From contig CAKUJA010000082.1 of the NCBI GenBank assembly GCA_934661135.1, forward strand, positions 1 through 9,271: a DNA stretch of 9,271 nt. Reading direction: 5' to 3'. This document shows, piece by piece, positions 5,590 to 9,271 of the stretch; within the stretch, counting starts at the first letter, position 1; every line of letters starts with the position of its first letter. Position numbers and translations under genes: made by a program. Source of the stretch: an uncultured Oscillospiraceae bacterium. Its GTDB lineage: Bacteria; Bacillota; Clostridia; Oscillospirales; Oscillospiraceae. The notes under the pieces were generated by a model. The model made no database searches. It was not told the origin of the DNA and saw only the letters and a list, made by a program, of their open reading frames with translations.

Positions 5590-7032
5590 TTAGCACAGTG
5601 CTTCCAGTGTGGCGCAGAGCAGCTTCCATGTCCGCTGCACAGACGAAATTGACATTTTTTCGCGTGGCGTGTGGATGTCCAGCAGGTTTGGACCAAAGGA
5701 GATGCAGTCGAGATGCGGCAGCTTTGCGGCAAACAAACCGCATTCTAAGCCGGCGTGGATTGCGGCAATTTTTGGCGGATAGCCGTATTGTGCCGCAAAG
5801 ATGCCGCTCATGGTGTCGCGCAGGGGTGATTCCCGCTTGTATTCCCATGCGGGATAGTCGCCGGTTAGCCGCAAATCAGCGCCAAATGCAGCGCAAAGTG
5901 CCGCAAAACGCCGCAGCAGCATGGTTTTCTGCGAGGCCACAGCGCTGCGAACCGCAGAGCTGCACCGCAGCTTGCCGCTTTCTACCGCAAAAATGCCGAG
6001 ATTACACGAGGTTTGCACCAAACCCGGCAGATCCACGCTCATTGCGGCGATGCCGTTTGGAATTAGCGCCAGAAATGCGGCAACCTTTGCGGTGGAGGCT
6101 TCTGTCAATGCGGCATTTGCGGCAGTTCCGCGGCAAATGGTAAGGGCAAGCGCGGGATCAGAAACGGCGTGCTCGGCGCGGAAAGCGGCTTCCAGCTCCG
6201 AAACGAGCGCTTGCAGTGCGGCAAACTGCGGCGGCTCTGCGGCAAGCACCGCTCGCGCGGAGGACGGAATGGCGTTGTCCTTCTGCCCGCTCTCCGCGGA
6301 CACGAGACGCAGCGACAGGGAAGAAGCGGCGTCCAGCACACGGCCGAGCAGAATGGCCGCGTTTGCGCGCCCCTTGTCGATCTCCGTGCCGGAATGTCCG
6401 CCGGTCAGACCAGTCAGCTCGACGACGGCGGTGGGGAGGGAGCAGGGTGCGGTGTCGAGCGCAAGGCAGATATTGGCGCGTGCACCGCCGGCACAGCTCA
6501 CGGTGAATACGCCCTCGTCCTCCGAGTCGATGTTCAGCATCCGGCGCGCCGTGATCGGGGAGACATCCAGCCCGGCAGCGCCCTCCATGCCGACCTCCTC
6601 GTCGACCGTGAAGATGGCTTCGATGCGCGGGTGCTTCAGCGTTTGATCGTCCATGACGGCCAGCGCCATGGCCACGGCGATGCCGTCGTCGCCGCCGAGC
6701 GTGGTGCCGCGGGCAAAGACGTAATCACCGTCGACCGCGAGATCCAGGCCGTCTTTCGCCATGTCGAGCGGGCAGGCGGCGTCCTTTTCTGCGACCATGT
6801 CGAGGTGGCCTTGCAGGATGACCGGCTCGGCGGACTCATAGCCGGGGGTGGCGGGGCAGATCATAATGATATTGTTCAGCGCGTCCTGATGCACCTCAAA
6901 GCCGTGCGCCTCGGCGTAGCGGACGCAGTAGTCGGAGATGGCCTTCGTGTTGCCGGAGCCATGGGGGATGGCGCAGAGATCTTCAAAATAGGAAAATACC
7001 GATTGGGGTTCCAGATGTTCCAAAACTCGCAT
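5590..7032 (-). CDS. pepD: Aminoacyl-histidine dipeptidase (Xaa-His dipeptidase, M20 family), 480 aa
   Basis: This cytosolic di-zinc peptidase cleaves Xaa-His and other dipeptides, feeding amino-acid catabolism. Its length is close to E. coli PepD (485 aa). M20 metal and catalytic residues are in order: H76 with D78 (ILQGHLDMV), D115 (LGGDDG), the catalytic/ligand pair E145-E146 (VDEEVGM), D169 (NIDSEDEG) and H454 (NLLDIHTPRE). LTGLTGGHSGTEI is the typical lid-domain motif. The start is ATG 7032 with AGAAAGGA 9 nt upstream; the frame extends further upstream but only into the flavodiiron gene. The gene follows that gene by 73 nt on the same strand and may be co-transcribed. Codon choice changes within the gene: the N-terminal half favours GCC, ATC and GAG, while the C-terminal part (about 5590-6250) favours GCA, ATT and GAA. 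Confidence 0.93.
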   Translation of the reverse strand: MRVLEHLEPQSVFSYFEDLCAIPHGSGNTKAISDYCVRYAEAHGFEVHQDALNNIIMICPATPGYESAEPVILQGHLDMVAEKDAACPLDMAKDGLDLAVDGDYVFARGTTLGGDDGIAVAMALAVMDDQTLKHPRIEAIFTVDEEVGMEGAAGLDVSPITARRMLNIDSEDEGVFTVSCAGGARANICLALDTAPCSLPTAVVELTGLTGGHSGTEIDKGRANAAILLGRVLDAASSLSLRLVSAESGQKDNAIPSSARAVLAAEPPQFAALQALVSELEAAFRAEHAVSDPALALTICRGTAANAALTEASTAKVAAFLALIPNGIAAMSVDLPGLVQTSCNLGIFAVESGKLRCSSAVRSAVASQKTMLLRRFAALCAAFGADLRLTGDYPAWEYKRESPLRDTMSGIFAAQYGYPPKIAAIHAGLECGLFAAKLPHLDCISFGPNLLDIHTPREKMSISSVQRTWKLLCATLEALC

Positions 7033-7064
7033 GACAGATGATCCTTTCTGATTGAGATAGACGT

Positions 7065-7092
7065 CCGCAGGGGTGGCGAACCAACCCTGCGG
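7065..7092 (-). other. Intercistronic hairpin between the flavodiiron gene and pepD
   Basis: CCGCAGGGTTGG, loop TTCG, CCACCCCTGCGG (minus strand) form a 12-bp stem with one mismatch, starting 13 nt past the flavodiiron stop. No T-run follows, so it is more likely an mRNA-stabilising or processing hairpin, or a weak attenuator, than a full terminator. Confidence 0.5.
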
Positions 7093-7105
7093 CGCGGATA
7101 GACAC

Positions 7106-8950
7106 TTATTGCAGCTTTTCAAAATCCTCTGCGCCGTGCTTGCAGAGCGGGCAGATGAAATCGGCGGGCAGCTCCTCGCCCTCATAGACGTAGCCGCAGA
7201 TCTTGCAGACCCAGCCGGTCTGCTTGGCAAGCGCCGCCGGCTTCGGCTTGACGTTTGCAAAATAGTAGGCGTAGGTCATGGACGGCACAGCGCTCAGGCT
7301 TTGCGCTTCGGTGACGTCGGCAATGAACAGCGTATGCGTTTCAAATTCAATCTCCTGCGTGACCTTTGCGGAGAGGAACGCGCTGGTGCAGTAGGGGATA
7401 TAGTAGATGCCGTTGACCGAGCGCGCCAGACCCTTGACGTCAGCAAATTTGTCCACATCCCGGCCGGACTGGAAGCCATAGTGCTGGAACATGGCGAACG
7501 GCGCATCGTTCGAGAGGACGGAGACGTTGAACTCGCCGGTCTTTTTGATCATGTCGTGCGTGAGGTTTGCCTTGTTGACGGCAATGGAGATGCGCTTCGG
7601 CGTGTCGGTGAGCTGGGTGACGGTGTTGATGATGCAGCCGTTATCCTTTGCGCCGTCGCGCGCGGTCAGCACGAACAGGCCGTAGGAGAGGGAGAACATG
7701 GCGCTCTGCTCGATCGGCTTCGAGGGCGTGTGCTCGACGGGCGCGGGTTTCGGCATGGAAGCGTAGACGGCATCGGCCAGCGCATCCATCGTGTCGAGCT
7801 GCTCGGCCTTCAGGCTGGATTTGATGGTCAGCGTCTCGTCGAGAATCGTGCAGTTTTTCAGCTTGGCAAATTCTGCGCGCATCAGGCCGCCGGCGGTCGG
7901 CGCCCAGGTGCCGTTCTCGACCAGCGCGATCGTGCGGTTCTGGACGTTGTGATTCACAATGTCGTGCACAAGGTTTTCCATGTTGACGAAAATGCCGGCA
8001 TTGTAGGTCGTGGAGAGGAACACCAGATGGCTCGCGCGGAAGCACTCGGAGACGAGATAGCTCGCGTGGGTCGCGGAGACATCGTAGACCTTGATGTTGC
8101 GCACACCGCGGTCGGCCAGCTTGGACGCGAGAATGTTTGCGGCGTTTTCAGTGTTGCCGTAGACGGAGGCATAGGCGATCACAACGGACTGCTCCTCCGG
8201 CTCATAGGTCGCCCAATGGACGTATTTGTCGAGGAACCAACTGATGTCCTTGCGCCAGACCGGGCCGTGCAGCGGGCAGATCATTTCGATGTCGATCGCT
8301 GCGGCCTTTTTCAGAAGCGCCTGCACCTGCGTGCCGTATTTGCCGACAATGTTGGTGTAGTAGCGGCGGGCATCGTCGAGCCATTCGGTCTTGAAATTGA
8401 CCTCATCGGCGTAGAGGTTGCCGCCGAGCGCACCGAACGAGCCGAACGCGTCGGCAGAGAACAGCGTCTTGGTGGTTGCGTCGTAGCTGACCATGGCTTC
8501 CGGCCAGTGCACCATCGGCGCCATGACGAAAGCAAAGGTATGCTTGCCGGTGCAGAGCGTGTCCATCTCGCCGACGAGCACGGCGCGGCTGTCGATGTCG
8601 AACGTAAAGTAGTTTTTAATCATCTGCACGGTTTTTTTGTTGCAGACGATCTTGACCTCCGGATAGCGGCGCACGACCTCCTGCAAGGTTGCGGCGTGAT
8701 CCGGCTCCATATGGTTGACGATCAGGTAGTCGAGCGGACGGCCTGCGAGCACGTGCTCGAGGTTTTCAAAGAAAATCGTGCTGACCGACTGATCCACCGT
8801 GTCGAGCAGAACAGTCTTTTCGTCGAGCAGGACGTAGGCGTTGTAGCTCACGCCGCGCGGGATGGGGTAGACGTTTTCAAACAGCGCAAGGCGCCGGTCG
8901 TTGCCGCCGACCCAGTAGAGATCGTCGGTCATTTTCTTTACACAGTACAT
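7106..8950 (-). CDS. Multidomain flavodiiron protein (diiron-flavodoxin-flavin reductase-rubredoxin), 614 aa
   Basis: This cytosolic oxygen and/or nitric oxide reductase protects anaerobes from O2 or NO. Residues 1-250 are the metallo-beta-lactamase-like core with every diiron ligand: H80, E82, D84, H85 (NHMEPDHAA), H148 (MVHWPE), D167 (SADAFGS) and H228 (CPLHGPVW). Residues about 255-400 are a flavodoxin, with the FMN phosphate loop ASVYGNTENAA and STTYNAG. After a proline-rich linker (about 401-413), residues about 418-570 are a flavin-reductase-like FMN domain. Residues 580-614 form a rubredoxin with C582, C585, C600 and C603, only 14 residues between the CxxC pairs instead of about 29. 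The protein can therefore carry electrons internally from flavin to iron. AGGAGG lies 7 nt before the ATG. Whether it prefers O2 or NO cannot be read from sequence. Confidence 0.95.
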   Translation of the reverse strand: MYCVKKMTDDLYWVGGNDRRLALFENVYPIPRGVSYNAYVLLDEKTVLLDTVDQSVSTIFFENLEHVLAGRPLDYLIVNHMEPDHAATLQEVVRRYPEVKIVCNKKTVQMIKNYFTFDIDSRAVLVGEMDTLCTGKHTFAFVMAPMVHWPEAMVSYDATTKTLFSADAFGSFGALGGNLYADEVNFKTEWLDDARRYYTNIVGKYGTQVQALLKKAAAIDIEMICPLHGPVWRKDISWFLDKYVHWATYEPEEQSVVIAYASVYGNTENAANILASKLADRGVRNIKVYDVSATHASYLVSECFRASHLVFLSTTYNAGIFVNMENLVHDIVNHNVQNRTIALVENGTWAPTAGGLMRAEFAKLKNCTILDETLTIKSSLKAEQLDTMDALADAVYASMPKPAPVEHTPSKPIEQSAMFSLSYGLFVLTARDGAKDNGCIINTVTQLTDTPKRISIAVNKANLTHDMIKKTGEFNVSVLSNDAPFAMFQHYGFQSGRDVDKFADVKGLARSVNGIYYIPYCTSAFLSAKVTQEIEFETHTLFIADVTEAQSLSAVPSMTYAYYFANVKPKPAALAKQTGWVCKICGYVYEGEELPADFICPLCKHGAEDFEKLQ

Positions 8951-8997
8951 CGCATTGCCTCCTGAGAAGTTAATATCAGTATTTTTTTATCAATAGG

Positions 8998-9026
8998 ATC
9001 ATAGCACGCAGAGGGAGATTTGTCCA
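8998..9026 (-). promoter_or_regulatory. Promoter of the flavodiiron gene
   Basis: On the minus strand, TGGACA (9026-9021), 17 bp and TATGAT (9003-8998), with TG one base before the -10 (extended -10). Predicted start is near 8991, giving a leader of about 40 nt that carries AGGAGG. Both boxes match consensus at five of six positions. Confidence 0.75.
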
Positions 9027-9030
9027 GTAA

Positions 9031-9059
9031 AAAATAAAAATAATTCTTATTTTTATTTT
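9031..9059. promoter_or_regulatory. AT-only palindrome directly upstream of the flavodiiron promoter
   Basis: Perfect 13-bp arms AAAATAAAAATAA (9031-9043) and TTATTTTTATTTT (9047-9059) flank TTC. It ends 4 bp from the -35 box, roughly positions -40 to -68. That suits an activator, an UP element, or a stress regulator of the Fur/PerR type, although it is not an exact Fur or PerR box. Confidence 0.5.
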
Positions 9060-9119
9060 AGACAAAGTGCTTGACAGTAGGTTCTCTTTGCGGTGACAAA
9101 AGGATTGCACCACGTTTCT

Positions 9120-9142
9120 TTCAAGGACGCTTCGCCCTTGAA
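9120..9142. repeat. Short inverted repeat TTCAAGG-N9-CCTTGAA
   Basis: Seven-bp arms flank ACGCTTCGC. No gene or T-run is attached. It is the first of three spaced palindromes in the gene-free right end of the window. Confidence 0.4.
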
Positions 9143-9184
9143 TTCCGCGGCGTATGGAATGTTGGAAATGTTATGGTTCCATTT

Positions 9185-9204
9185 GTAGGGGCGTCCGCCC
9201 CTAC
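9185..9204. repeat. REP-like palindrome GTAGGGGCG-TC-CGCCCCTAC
   Basis: Perfect 9-bp arms separated by 2 bp. GTAGGGGCG-type palindromes recur between genes in gut Clostridia, from general recollection. It is probably a dispersed repeat rather than a local control element; no second copy lies in this window. Confidence 0.55.
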
Positions 9205-9222
9205 GAGTGCGGAGGAAGATAT

Positions 9223-9249
9223 GCAGTTGCAACGATGCATTGCAACTGC
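9223..9249. repeat. Inverted repeat GCAGTTGCAA-N7-TTGCAACTGC
   Basis: Perfect 10-bp arms around CGATGCA. It is followed by CTCCCCGACCCTCATCCG, which continues off the window and resembles a further intergenic repeat unit in such genomes. No coding signal is seen from 9060 to the right edge. Confidence 0.5.
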
Positions 9250-9271
9250 TCCCCGACCCTCATCCGTCTGC

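Noticed and set aside
7073..8965. Long plus-strand open frame (630 codons) opposite the flavodiiron gene
   Set aside because: It is the exact antisense of a protein with all conserved flavodiiron motifs. Its translation is low-complexity Asp/Val/Arg-rich, an artefact of GC-rich codon positions.
1..9271. CRISPR array, tRNA, rRNA or riboswitch
   Set aside because: No regularly spaced direct repeats, no tRNA-like cloverleaf or conserved rRNA segments, and no recognisable riboswitch core were seen on either strand by eye.

Overview
The window looks like chromosome of a strictly anaerobic, moderately GC-rich Clostridia bacterium, probably Oscillospiraceae/Ruminococcaceae-like. The reasons are Gram-positive-style AGGAGG ribosome binding sites, a multidomain flavodiiron protein ending in a short-spaced rubredoxin, a PepD-type dipeptidase, a solo tyrosine recombinase of a kind common in Clostridia, and GTAGGGGCG-type intergenic palindromes. 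This assignment is inference. All intact genes lie on the minus strand, so the window reads right to left.

Layout from high to low coordinates. (1) 8951-9271 is a gene-free region with three short palindromes at its far end, then an AT-only 13-bp inverted repeat directly upstream of a good promoter. (2) 7106-8950 is a flavodiiron O2/NO reductase with diiron, flavodoxin, flavin-reductase and rubredoxin modules. A 73-nt gap with a hairpin separates it from pepD (5590-7032), which ends at a strong 17-bp hairpin. (3) 4468-5313 is a tyrosine recombinase. (4) 4184-4468 is a 17-bp perfect inverted repeat enclosing 251 bp. This segment holds a promoter that now points right, back into the recombinase gene, and a hairpin with a one-sided T-run at its exact centre. 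(5) 2456-4087 is a secreted SGNH-type hydrolase with Ig-like flanks. It is followed after 22 nt by a second secreted protein (2062-2433) that looks cut short. (6) 1780-2061, plus strand, is the remnant of a RecG-like/AAA_4 ATP-binding regulator, frameshifted and truncated at the same point where the secreted protein ends. (7) 1108-1686 is a TetR regulator with its own promoter and operator-like palindrome. (8) 1-997 is a pair of translationally coupled class I SAM methyltransferases. Two copies of GTTAG-N6-CTAAC lie just in front of them.

The most interesting reading is that 4184-4468 is a recombinase-controlled invertible promoter (inverton) that phase-varies the secreted hydrolase and its neighbour. 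As sequenced, the promoter faces away from them (OFF). Inversion would place it about 160 nt upstream of the hydrolase start, pointing at it (ON). The inverted repeats share an asymmetric 8-bp core, as tyrosine-recombinase crossover sites do. Only population reads or related genomes can prove inversion.
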